A DNA stretch of 46,370 nt from Verrucomicrobiales bacterium (GTDB lineage Bacteria; Verrucomicrobiota; Verrucomicrobiia; Limisphaerales; UBA11320). How positions within the stretch are numbered: position 1 is the stretch's first letter; the number at the start of each line of letters is the position of its first letter. The stretch is taken from the NCBI GenBank assembly GCA_016793885.1, contig JAEUHE010000226.1, forward strand, positions 1 to 46,370, in the 5' to 3' direction. Under the pieces are notes generated by a model. The model saw only the letters and a list, made by a program, of their open reading frames with translations, was not told the DNA's origin and did no database searches. Shown one piece after another: positions 17,093 through 25,317 of the stretch. Position numbers and translations under genes: made by a program.

Positions 17093-18339
17093 GTTCCCGG
17101 TTTGGGCTGGTCCGATGGTTTGAGCAGTCGAGACAGCTTCGTGTTGGCCTGGTTGAGCTGCTGAGCGTTGTTCGTCGCTGCGGAAGGGTTGGACGTGGGC
17201 GACTCCGGCTGTGTCGGGGCTACCTGGTCCTCCTTGACCTGCGTCAGATTCTCCAGCCGCTGGAGCGCTGCCGCCGGCAACGGGGCGGATTCCAGGGCGG
17301 GAGCGGGTTCGGTGGATGCCGGGATTGGAGCTGACGACAGCCGCTCAAGAATGCGGTCTCGTGAGTGGGCTGGCGGGTTAGGTGCCGCGAGATAGTCCGC
17401 GACCCGGTTGCCGCTGGAAGCACCCGATGTCTCTTGAGCCGATTCTCGGGCTCGCTGCACGACCTCCAGAAAGTAGGTCTCCAAGTTCTTGGTGGGCACC
17501 TCCACCTGGATTCGATCCGGCTGGATCTCCCGGCGCAGGAGGCTCAGCACCTCCGCCATGAGTTCGCGTGAGAGAGCAGGAGTGGTCAGGCGAAGCACAT
17601 CCGGTGTGGCTAGGAGTTCCTTCATCACTCCCGCGGCTTGGATCCTCCCGCCATAGTAGATGACCACTCGGTTGCACACATCCTCGACGTCGGCCAGCAG
17701 ATGGCTGCTCAGGATCACGGTCTTCCCGCGCGCAGCCAGGGAACGGATCAGGTCCTTGACCTCCCGGCATCCGGTGGGATCAAGTCCGGCGGTCGGTTCG
17801 TCGAGAATCACTAGATCCGGGTCGTTCACCAGCGCCTGAGCCAACCCCAGCCGACGCTGCATGCCTTTCGAGAATTCGCCTGCCCGGCGGCGTTTGGCTC
17901 CACTGAGTCCGACCATCTCGAGCAGTTGCTCGGTTCGGCGCACCCGTTCCGACGTGGGGATTGAGAAGAGATTGCCGAAGAACTCGAGCGTTTCGGTCGC
18001 GTCCAAAAAGGGATACAAATAGGCCTCCTCGGGCAGATAGCCAACGCGCTCCTTGACGGGGACATCGGTGGGGGAGCGGCCCAGCACTTCCACGAATCCT
18101 CGAGTGGGCTGTAGCAGTCCCAGCAGAATCTTGATGGTCGTCGATTTTCCGGATCCGTTCGGTCCGAGGAGGCCGAAGACCTCCCCCCGGCGGATCTCAA
18201 AATCCACACCGTTGATGGCCACGGCCTTTTCCTTCCCCCAAAAATCATTGAAGACCTTGGTGAGGCCGCGCACGGCGACCACAATCTCCTGAGTCTCGTC
18301 GGCGGGTTCTGCACGGTTTCGTGACGGCTTCATGGGCAT
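17089..18339 (-). CDS. ABC exporter ATPase with long C-terminal tail
   Basis: This 416-residue protein is an ABC-2 type ATPase with a complete catalytic core: Walker A GLLGPNGSGKSTT near residues 57-69, signature FSKGMQRR near 155, and Walker B VILDEPTAGLDP near 174. The switch His lies in ILSSHLLADVE. The nucleotide domain ends near residue 290; a Pro/Ala/Gln-rich tail of about 120 residues follows and looks disordered, which is unusual for this family. It lies 3 nt after the P1B ATPase gene and overlaps the permease gene, so the three are co-transcribed. It may also serve the orphan permease at 24320-25288 in the same operon. Confidence 0.93.
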   Translation of the reverse strand: MPMKPSRNRAEPADETQEIVVAVRGLTKVFNDFWGKEKAVAINGVDFEIRRGEVFGLLGPNGSGKSTTIKILLGLLQPTRGFVEVLGRSPTDVPVKERVGYLPEEAYLYPFLDATETLEFFGNLFSIPTSERVRRTEQLLEMVGLSGAKRRRAGEFSKGMQRRLGLAQALVNDPDLVILDEPTAGLDPTGCREVKDLIRSLAARGKTVILSSHLLADVEDVCNRVVIYYGGRIQAAGVMKELLATPDVLRLTTPALSRELMAEVLSLLRREIQPDRIQVEVPTKNLETYFLEVVQRARESAQETSGASSGNRVADYLAAPNPPAHSRDRILERLSSAPIPASTEPAPALESAPLPAAALQRLENLTQVKEDQVAPTQPESPTSNPSAATNNAQQLNQANTKLSRLLKPSDQPKPGT

Positions 18340-18342
18340 CTG

Positions 18343-20334
18343 TTAGTTAGGCATTGGAACCGCGGCGACGGTGGAGGTGGGCGGAACGTCGCTTGATGCG
18401 TTCGGTGGCGCCCCATGGGCCTGCATCTCCTCTCCGTGCCGCACCAAGCGGGCGCTGTTGAAGACGACGAGCAGGGAGCCCGCATTGTGAAGGATTGCGG
18501 CGACGATGGGATTCAGATAGCCGACGGCCGCCATGATCAATCCGCCCAGGATGAAGACCATTCCGATGAGGAAATTCTGGTTGATCACCGAGAGTGTGCT
18601 CCGCGACAACCGGACCAGAAAGGGGATCCTTCGTAGATCGTTATTCATGAGCGCGATGGTGGCGCTGTGGATGGCAACCTCGCTTCCGGCGGCGCCCATG
18701 GCTATGCCGATGTCCCCGGATGCCAAGGCAGGCGCATCATTCACCCCGTCCCCGATGACCGCCACCCGATATCCCTGGGCCTTGACGGAGCGAACGAACT
18801 CCACCTTGTTCTGTGGCAGGCAGTCGGCGGAGATTTCCTCGCAGCGGATCTCTTTACCCACGCGTTCCGCCACCGGTCGACGGTCACCGGTGACCATGGC
18901 GATGCGTTGGATTCCGGCGGCCCTCAATTCGGCAAGTGCCTCCGTCGCCTCGGGACGAGTCTGATCGCGAAGGCCGATCCACCCGATGCTCTCCCCGTTC
19001 CGACTGACGAAGATGAGGCTGAAGCCTTCGGCTTCCTGGACGTCCACCGAGTTGGCGAGTTCTCCTTGGACCTGCCGCTCCGCCAGCCAGGAGGCCCGGC
19101 CCACCAGAACCTTGGCGGTTCCCACAACCGCCTCGATGCCGCGTCCTGCGACCTCGGAGAATTCCTGCGGCTCCAGCAGGGGGATTTCGGTTTCGTTGGC
19201 GAGCCGCAACACGGCCTTCGCCGTCGGATGGTTGCTGTAGCGTTCTGCCGAAGCGGCGAGTTGGAGGAGTTCGGCGGGGCTGACCCCCGCTTTGGGCATG
19301 AGGCGGCTGACTTCGAGACACCCGGTTGTCAGGGTTCCGGTTTTGTCGAAAACAAAGGCGCTGAGCCGTGCCGCCAATTCGAGATCCCCGATGTTCTTCA
19401 CCAGGATGCCGAGGCGGGCTGCCGCCGACAGGGCCGCAACCATCGCGCTGGGGGTGGCGAGGATAAAGGCGCAGGGACAGGAGACGACGAGGACTGAGAT
19501 CACGCGGTTGAGGTCGCGAGTGAACATCCAGACCAAGGCTCCCAGGGTAAGAACCAGGGGAGTGTAGTAGCCCATGTATTGGTCCATGAGCCGCATGATC
19601 GGGAGCTTGGTCTGCTCCGCGGACAAGATCAGGTCGCGGACCTTTCCCAGCGTGGTGTCCTCGCCGGCGCGAGTGACCTCAATCTCGAGCACGCCGTTGA
19701 GGTTGGTGGTGCCGGCGAAGACCTCGTCGTCGACCTTCTTGTCCACCGGCAGCGATTCACCCGTGATACTGGCCTGGTTGACCGAGCCGCTTCCTTTGAC
19801 CACTCGGCCATCGGCAGCGATGTTGTCGCCGGGGCGAACCCGGATTTGATCCCCGATTTTGAGGTCGCTCGTCGCGATTTCTTCCTCGCCTGCGGGGCCG
19901 AGTCGCCGTGCCCGCGTGGGCGTCAGCTTTATGAGGGATTCGATCGAGGCGCGAGCCCCTGCGGCGGTCCGGGTCTCGATGATCTCTCCGATGAGCATGA
20001 AGAACGACACGATGCCGGCGGTCTTGTAGTCGCCGGTGGCGAAGGAGGCAATGACCGCCAGACTGACCAATTCGTTGATGCTCACCTGCCCGCGGCGCAG
20101 GTCCTTGATGGAAGTCCAAACGATGGGGCCACCCAGGAGAATCGCCCCGATGGCTCCGCTGAGACCGGCGACCAGCGCGCCTTGGGTGAAGAACGTTTCA
20201 GCGAGCGCCGCGTTCAGAATGAAGACCATCCCCACGAGCGTCTGCTGGAGTCGCAGGGAGGACTCTCCCGGGGAAGGGGCCTCGGCTGGAGCTGCGCAGT
20301 CCTGAGTGCGACTTGTCAACGATGTGACTTGCAT
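18343..20334 (-). CDS. P1B-type heavy-metal transporting ATPase without HMA domain
   Basis: This 663-residue membrane pump has all the P-type landmarks: TGES at 191-194, the metal-binding CPC at 286-288 in helix M6, phosphorylated Asp330 in DKTGTLT, the P1B HP pair at 369-370, VTGDRRPVAERVG, and GDGVNDAPAL near 530. The N-terminus has no heavy-metal-associated domain, only a polar leader of about 30 residues. The late membrane motif HNAGSLLVVFNSARL differs from Cu pumps and from classic ZntA, and resembles pumps linked to Mn, Zn or Co, so specificity is open. P1B pumps normally move metal out of the cytoplasm, which is odd in an operon that looks Zur-repressed; delivery to exported proteins is one explanation. 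The gene lies 25 nt after the HflK-like gene. Confidence 0.92.
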   Translation of the reverse strand: MQVTSLTSRTQDCAAPAEAPSPGESSLRLQQTLVGMVFILNAALAETFFTQGALVAGLSGAIGAILLGGPIVWTSIKDLRRGQVSINELVSLAVIASFATGDYKTAGIVSFFMLIGEIIETRTAAGARASIESLIKLTPTRARRLGPAGEEEIATSDLKIGDQIRVRPGDNIAADGRVVKGSGSVNQASITGESLPVDKKVDDEVFAGTTNLNGVLEIEVTRAGEDTTLGKVRDLILSAEQTKLPIMRLMDQYMGYYTPLVLTLGALVWMFTRDLNRVISVLVVSCPCAFILATPSAMVAALSAAARLGILVKNIGDLELAARLSAFVFDKTGTLTTGCLEVSRLMPKAGVSPAELLQLAASAERYSNHPTAKAVLRLANETEIPLLEPQEFSEVAGRGIEAVVGTAKVLVGRASWLAERQVQGELANSVDVQEAEGFSLIFVSRNGESIGWIGLRDQTRPEATEALAELRAAGIQRIAMVTGDRRPVAERVGKEIRCEEISADCLPQNKVEFVRSVKAQGYRVAVIGDGVNDAPALASGDIGIAMGAAGSEVAIHSATIALMNNDLRRIPFLVRLSRSTLSVINQNFLIGMVFILGGLIMAAVGYLNPIVAAILHNAGSLLVVFNSARLVRHGEEMQAHGAPPNASSDVPPTSTVAAVPMPN

Positions 20335-20359
20335 GCGGCAGAGAGATGGAGGGTTGTGA

Positions 20360-21472
20360 TCAAAGCTGTGGTTCCTTGGTCGTCAGTCGCACCGGTTCGC
20401 GGTTCAGCTGAAGGCGAAGCTCGCGGGCAACCCCCGGGTGTCCCGCCGGGAGAATGAATTTGTCCTGCGCATTGGTGAAGACCCGCTCCAGGGTCTCCGT
20501 GATCAGCCGTTGACTGACCAGTTTCGGATTGGCTTCGAAGTGATGCCGCTGGGCGCTGAAGAACTGAGCCTCGGCCGCGACGGCGAGCACCATTTGATTG
20601 CTGGCCGCCAGGCTGGCGCTATGGACGGCGTTCGATTCCCCCGCGGATTTCAGGATGGTCTGGCCCGCATCGGCCTGCGCCTCGTTGATTCGTTGGCTCC
20701 GCTCCTGCTCGGCGGCAAGCACCGCTTCGAATGCGGGGCGGACGCTGAGCGGGGCCGCGACCTGAATATCCAGAGGATCGAGAGTGATGCCCAGTTCCTG
20801 GCTGCGGATTCGTTCCGAGAGATGTTCGATCACCGCCTCCTTAAACTCGATCTTGCGGCGGTAGAGTGCGGCATCGGCCGTGAACTCACTGGCTCCATGA
20901 AGGAGAGCGTTATTGAGAGCGTTTTGCAGGATCGACTTCATTTCCCGGAATCGGAACGCGTGCCGGACGGGATCGGTGATGCGGTACTTCAGGGTTGCCC
21001 GACAGTGAAGGATGTTGCCATCGGAGGTGATGAGGTAACCGTCCGCTCCCGGTGTCAGGGCGTCGCGAGCTGGCGGTTCCTGATTCTTGGCCTCCAGCTC
21101 CGGCGTAGTGGCGTACCAGCCGATGGTGGACTGAACCGTTTGGCTGAGTCCCACCGGAATGCGAACAATTTCGTCGATGGGGTAGGGGAAAGCGAAGTGC
21201 AACCCGGGTTGCAGAAGCCGGTCGCCGCGCGTCTCAACGGCCTTCCCAAAGCGCAGGATGACCGCCACCTCATTGGGCTGGATTGTGACGATCCCTGAGA
21301 ACAGGGCGCTGATCAGAACGAGGATCATGAGCCAGTGAATGACCCGGAAGCCGCTCTTGAGCGCTTCATTCAGCGCTTGGGAGCCGAGCTCCTGCTCCAG
21401 CGGCCGCGCAGGATCGGGCTTGGGTCCCTGCGGGGCTCCTGGCCGAGGTGGTGAGGAGGGAGATTGGTTCAT
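20360..21472 (-). CDS. HflK-like SPFH membrane protein
   Basis: This 370-residue protein has a Pro-rich N-terminus, one membrane helix (about residues 45-65, HWLMILVLISALFSGIV) and an SPFH/band-7 domain opening with IQPNEVAVILRFGKAV and GLHFAFPYPIDEIVRIPV near residue 95. A coiled stretch (AAEQERSQRINEAQADAGQ) follows, as in HflK and flotillins. In E. coli HflK and HflC form a cage around the FtsH protease. No FtsH gene is nearby here, so a platform role for the metal pump or exporter is possible. The start overlaps the HflC-like stop by ATGA. It is the third SPFH gene in a row and lies directly before the P1B ATPase. Confidence 0.88.
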   Translation of the reverse strand: MNQSPSSPPRPGAPQGPKPDPARPLEQELGSQALNEALKSGFRVIHWLMILVLISALFSGIVTIQPNEVAVILRFGKAVETRGDRLLQPGLHFAFPYPIDEIVRIPVGLSQTVQSTIGWYATTPELEAKNQEPPARDALTPGADGYLITSDGNILHCRATLKYRITDPVRHAFRFREMKSILQNALNNALLHGASEFTADAALYRRKIEFKEAVIEHLSERIRSQELGITLDPLDIQVAAPLSVRPAFEAVLAAEQERSQRINEAQADAGQTILKSAGESNAVHSASLAASNQMVLAVAAEAQFFSAQRHHFEANPKLVSQRLITETLERVFTNAQDKFILPAGHPGVARELRLQLNREPVRLTTKEPQL

Positions 21473-22407
21473 GGCCGATCGGACGTAGAGTTCGGGCTCT
21501 TCCCAGCGGAGGCCGGTTTCTCGGGAAGGTGTCCCTTGAGCAGATTGAAAGGCGGCGTCTGCGGATCGAGCACCAGCGTGGATCGATCCTTGAGCGAGGC
21601 CGACAGCGCGTTCAGTTGGATGAGGAACACCGCGAGTTCGGGGTTCTGCTCGAAGATCGCATATGATTTAGCCGCCTCGGCTTCGCCTTGGCCGCGGATT
21701 ACCATCGCTTGCGCCTCGGCCTGGGAGAGGATTTCCTGTCGAATCCGGTCCGCGTCGGCTTGAATGCGAATCGCTTCGGCCTCCCCCTCGCTCTGGAACT
21801 GCTTCACCAGCCGTTGGCGCTCGGCTTTCATGCGTTCGAACACCTTGCTGGTGATGCTTTCAGGCAGCCCCAGCTGCTTGATTCCTAGCAGCTCGATGGT
21901 GATCCCATAGTTGGACTCCGCCTTGGGTTGGATGAGGGTCAACATTTCCTGCTCGATGTCTCGCAGCTTGACCCGCGCCCGGTTTGTCGAGATGAGGTCG
22001 CTGAAGGCGTGGCGGCCGATCACCCCATTCTTTGTATCTCGGAGCAGCCCTTCGAGGTTGAGTTCGGCGCTGGTTAGATCGCCGCCCGCGAAACGTTCGA
22101 GAAACAGGCGTGGGTTGCTGATGCGATAGCCCAGGAACGCGCTGATGATGAGGCTGCGGCCGTCCGCAGTCGTCGTCTGCTCGAACTTTCTCTCGAAATT
22201 CTGGATGCGTTTATCGAACCGATAGATCCTCTGGACCGGCCATGGCCAGCGCGCATAGAGGCCTGGATCCGACAAGGACCTGCTAAAGCGCCCAAAGGTG
22301 GTTACAACCCCTATCTCGGACTCCCGCAACTGGAACAGCGTCAGTAACGTGATAAAAAACAGGCCGAGCAACAGGCCGGCCAGGGTGGTGATTAGGTTCC
22401 TCTTCAT
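21469..22407 (-). CDS. HflC-like SPFH membrane protein
   Basis: This 312-residue protein matches HflC in layout: an N-terminal membrane helix (residues 6-27), an SPFH domain starting with ESEIGVVTTFGRFSRSLSDP near 30-49, then an alanine/glutamate-rich coiled region (QSEGEAEAIRIQADADRIR and ILSQAEAQAMVIRGQGEAEA near 205-245). The conserved YGITIELLGIKQLGLPESIT precedes this region, as in true HflC. It probably pairs with the HflK-like protein whose gene overlaps its stop by 4 bases. The polytopic SPFH gene ends 24 nt upstream. The C-terminus (about 285-312) is variable and polar. Confidence 0.9.
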   Translation of the reverse strand: MKRNLITTLAGLLLGLFFITLLTLFQLRESEIGVVTTFGRFSRSLSDPGLYARWPWPVQRIYRFDKRIQNFERKFEQTTTADGRSLIISAFLGYRISNPRLFLERFAGGDLTSAELNLEGLLRDTKNGVIGRHAFSDLISTNRARVKLRDIEQEMLTLIQPKAESNYGITIELLGIKQLGLPESITSKVFERMKAERQRLVKQFQSEGEAEAIRIQADADRIRQEILSQAEAQAMVIRGQGEAEAAKSYAIFEQNPELAVFLIQLNALSASLKDRSTLVLDPQTPPFNLLKGHLPEKPASAGKSPNSTSDRP

Positions 22408-22431
22408 GGGTGGAGTGATGGGGGGGGCGTC

Positions 22432-24318
22432 TTAGTTGCGTTCGCTGGGCTTTCGGCTGGGCGGGACCGTTACGTCCAGAAGATCTGGCCGGAGCTTGTC
22501 CTCAAAGTTGAGCCAATAGTGCTCGTGCAAGTTGGTGGTCATGAGCACGAACTTTCGCGCTCCCTCGGTGGCCCGATGGAAGGTCTCATGATAGGCATGT
22601 CGGGCATAGACATCGGGTGAAGCGTTCCAAGCCGCCAGCTGATGACGGAACCGCTCGGATTTCGCGGCCGAGGAGAGGATCTGTGAACGTCGCTCACCCT
22701 GGGCTGATTCGACCTTCTTGAACGCCTCGGCGCGAGCCATGGGCACGTGCTCCGCCTGGTAACCCTGAGCCTTGAGAATCTTGGTCTCGCGCTCCTGGGT
22801 GGCTCCGATCACCCCTTCATAAGCGCTCACGACCTCCACTGGCGGATGGATGTCCTGGAGTCCCAGGAAGAGAATCTCCACTCCCAACTGGTGACGTTCT
22901 GCTTCCGCTTGGATGGAACGTCGGAGCGACTCCGCCGCCTCCAGTCGTCCGTAGGACATGAGGTGATGAACATCCACCGTGACCAGGTATCTGACCACTT
23001 CCCGGGTGGCCAGCGACTCCAGCAGCTGGACGCCGTTCGCATGGCGGTAAGCCCACTGCAGCAGGTTGGTCACCTGAAACTGCATCGGGATGCTGACGGT
23101 GATGAGGTTCACGGGGACGGATTGTTCCTGGGAAGAGGACGACGACACGGGGATTTCGTCCTGAGTTGCCACCAAGAGGTTGAACTCTTCCTTGTAGTGG
23201 CTTCGCGTCCACAGGAGCGTCTTTTCCTTCTGCAGCTCCGGGTCAGGCAGGAACCCCAGATTGATCTGCTGGAGTTGGCGCGTGGGACGGATCTCGATGT
23301 GGTCGATCGGCCAGGGGAGCTTGAAATGGAGTCCCGGTCCGAGGGTGGTTTGCTGAGTGTTTACCTGGCCGAACCGTTCACGCACCCCTTCCTGATGCGG
23401 TTCAATCATCACCAAGGTGGTCGAGATCCAGACCACCGCCAGCTGGAGAGCCACCAAGCCGACCAATCGCTGCTCGAGGTATCGGTAGAACCAGGTCTCG
23501 GAGACCTTGAACCCAAACTGATAGTCGAGCGATTGAGCGGCAGTATGAAAGAGAGTTTCGGGTTCGGTCAGCAGACCGAGAAGCCGGCTTTCGTAAACGG
23601 GAGGAGCCTCCGATCGTTGGGATCGGGGGCGATAGAAGCCGAGCACCAGGTGAATGCCGGTCTCGAGGCCGAGCAGTCCGAGCAGTCCGATGAAACCGGT
23701 GGCTAAGAGCCCATCCGCTTGGGGAATTCCAGCCCAGTGGCAGCCGGCAGCGACAGCGCTTAGGCCGTTCAAGAAGGCGAGCAAGAGCACGAAGTTCGCC
23801 ACCGGCTTCAATGAGCGAATTCCCTCATAGCGGGCTTTGATGAGGGCATACTTTCCGAATAGGAAGAGAATCAGGCTGAGAAGGCCAAAGACTGCCAGAG
23901 CCAGCCCGACGCGGTCGGCGAGCAGTGGCTTAAAGGACGATCGCAGGCGCCACAGCCAGAGGCACAGCCCAATCTGGGTCAGGCCAATCAGGAGGGTGAG
24001 AAGGGGTGCGATCCAGCGATCAAAGCTGGCCCGAGCTTGCTCGGCTCGGAAGGTTTGCTGAGTTTCACTGAACAGCGCGCTTCCAGCTTTTTGGTGCTGA
24101 ACCGATTCAAACTCCCGCCGTTCCCGTTTCTCACGTTCCTGGAGGCGGAGTTGCATCCAGTTCGTCAAGGCGACGAGGGCTCCGATGGCGGCCATGCAGG
24201 CCCCGACTCGGCCGGTGGCGGAGTGACTGTGAAGCGAGAGCGCGATATCGGCGGCGCCGGTGAGCAAAAGGCTTACCGCTCCGGCTGCCATGATTTTGGA
24301 AGGGTTGGTGTTACTCAT
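22432..24318 (-). CDS. Polytopic SPFH-domain protein
   Basis: This 628-residue protein is an unusual SPFH member. Its first half carries about seven hydrophobic segments (near residues 8-28, 36-52, 106-126, 137-157, 172-192, 205-228 and 290-312). The SPFH domain follows from about 313, with IEPHQEGVRERFGQVN and GPGLHFKLPWPIDHIEI, close to HflK. A helical region with EAERHQLGVEILFLGLQDIH and ARAEAFKKVESAQGERRSQIL completes it. HflK and HflC normally have a single membrane helix, so the multi-helix half is an addition or a fusion. It lies between an ABC-2 permease gene (1 nt gap) and the HflC-like gene, which suggests a three-protein membrane platform. There is no protease motif. Confidence 0.85.
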   Translation of the reverse strand: MSNTNPSKIMAAGAVSLLLTGAADIALSLHSHSATGRVGACMAAIGALVALTNWMQLRLQEREKRERREFESVQHQKAGSALFSETQQTFRAEQARASFDRWIAPLLTLLIGLTQIGLCLWLWRLRSSFKPLLADRVGLALAVFGLLSLILFLFGKYALIKARYEGIRSLKPVANFVLLLAFLNGLSAVAAGCHWAGIPQADGLLATGFIGLLGLLGLETGIHLVLGFYRPRSQRSEAPPVYESRLLGLLTEPETLFHTAAQSLDYQFGFKVSETWFYRYLEQRLVGLVALQLAVVWISTTLVMIEPHQEGVRERFGQVNTQQTTLGPGLHFKLPWPIDHIEIRPTRQLQQINLGFLPDPELQKEKTLLWTRSHYKEEFNLLVATQDEIPVSSSSSQEQSVPVNLITVSIPMQFQVTNLLQWAYRHANGVQLLESLATREVVRYLVTVDVHHLMSYGRLEAAESLRRSIQAEAERHQLGVEILFLGLQDIHPPVEVVSAYEGVIGATQERETKILKAQGYQAEHVPMARAEAFKKVESAQGERRSQILSSAAKSERFRHQLAAWNASPDVYARHAYHETFHRATEGARKFVLMTTNLHEHYWLNFEDKLRPDLLDVTVPPSRKPSERN

Positions 24319-24319
24319 G

Positions 24320-25288
24320 TCAGCGGGTCAGGTCACGATCCTGGAAGAGCCATACCCCAATCGAGAGCAGCCCGATCACCCACCCGGCGGCATAGCTTGA
24401 GGTCTTCGCTACATAACTCCAGGGGATGGTTTTCTCAGCGCCCAGGGCGTCGCCGGTCCAAAACAGCTGCCAGTTAGGCACCAAGCTGTAACAGAGGTTG
24501 GCCAGCGTCGATCCCTGTTGCGCCGCTCGCCCGAACAGATAGTCGGACATCAGGCCGAAGACGAAAATACTGAGACAGAGGCCCAGCGTCGGCAAGGTGT
24601 CCAGCCTGGTCGAGCAGGCCAGAGCGCCGGCTGCCAAGACCAGGATGGCCAGCCAGATCAAGACGCCCGCTTGGAGCATTCGCCAGTCGGTTCGATTCCA
24701 GAAGGTTTCTGTTTGGCCGTCCGGCGACATGAAGCTGGTGAGGGAGAAGATGCCCGTGGCAGACACTGCCAGGGCCAGGATTGAACTGCTAATGAAGTGA
24801 CGCTGAGCAAAGTAGTTGACGGCCGCTCCCGCCATCGGGGCCGCGAGGAGCGCCAGAAAGTAGAGGGTAAACTCGGGGCTGTTGGACTCTTGTTGCGACG
24901 AGGGCGCCAGCCTCGAGACGGTAAGCGCGGAGATGAGCTGAATTGCGACTTGGGCACCGAGCGCCAACACCAGGCCCGAGAATTTCGCCAAGAGAAAGCC
25001 GGATCGCGAGACTGGCTTGGCCAGCACGGCGAGAGCCGTCCCTCCCCGGATTTCCTTGGCCAGGGTGCTGCTCGCGCTCGTCACCGAACTAAACAGGCCC
25101 GTGAGCAGAATGAGGGCGAGGATCGAATTCTTCACCAAGCGCCCGTCATCTCCAAACCCGATGTAGTAGACATTGGCAATGAGGCCCATGAACCCCAGGG
25201 AGCCTAGGAGGAGTATCAGGCTGATCGGCTGACGCAAGAGGTCGGTCGCAGTTCCGGCAGCAACCATGAGATAGCGGCGGAGAGACAT
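24320..25288 (-). CDS. ABC-2 type permease without its own ATPase gene
   Basis: I start this at the ATG at 25288 (MSLRRYLMVAAGTATDLLRQ); the open frame continues upstream but only as the other frame of the COG0523 gene. The 322-residue product has about six hydrophobic helices. The cytoplasmic motif LAKEIRGGTALAVLAKPVSR near residue 70 is shared with both other ABC-2 permeases in the window. The ATPase expected next to it is missing: the COG0523 GTPase gene is 29 nt upstream and an SPFH gene starts 1 nt downstream. It may use the ATPase encoded at 17089-18339 in the same operon, or have lost its partner. No clear ribosome binding site precedes the start. Confidence 0.84.
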   Translation of the reverse strand: MSLRRYLMVAAGTATDLLRQPISLILLLGSLGFMGLIANVYYIGFGDDGRLVKNSILALILLTGLFSSVTSASSTLAKEIRGGTALAVLAKPVSRSGFLLAKFSGLVLALGAQVAIQLISALTVSRLAPSSQQESNSPEFTLYFLALLAAPMAGAAVNYFAQRHFISSSILALAVSATGIFSLTSFMSPDGQTETFWNRTDWRMLQAGVLIWLAILVLAAGALACSTRLDTLPTLGLCLSIFVFGLMSDYLFGRAAQQGSTLANLCYSLVPNWQLFWTGDALGAEKTIPWSYVAKTSSYAAGWVIGLLSIGVWLFQDRDLTR

Positions 25289-25317
25289 GAGCGGGAGCGA
25301 AGAGCGATGGTCTCCGT

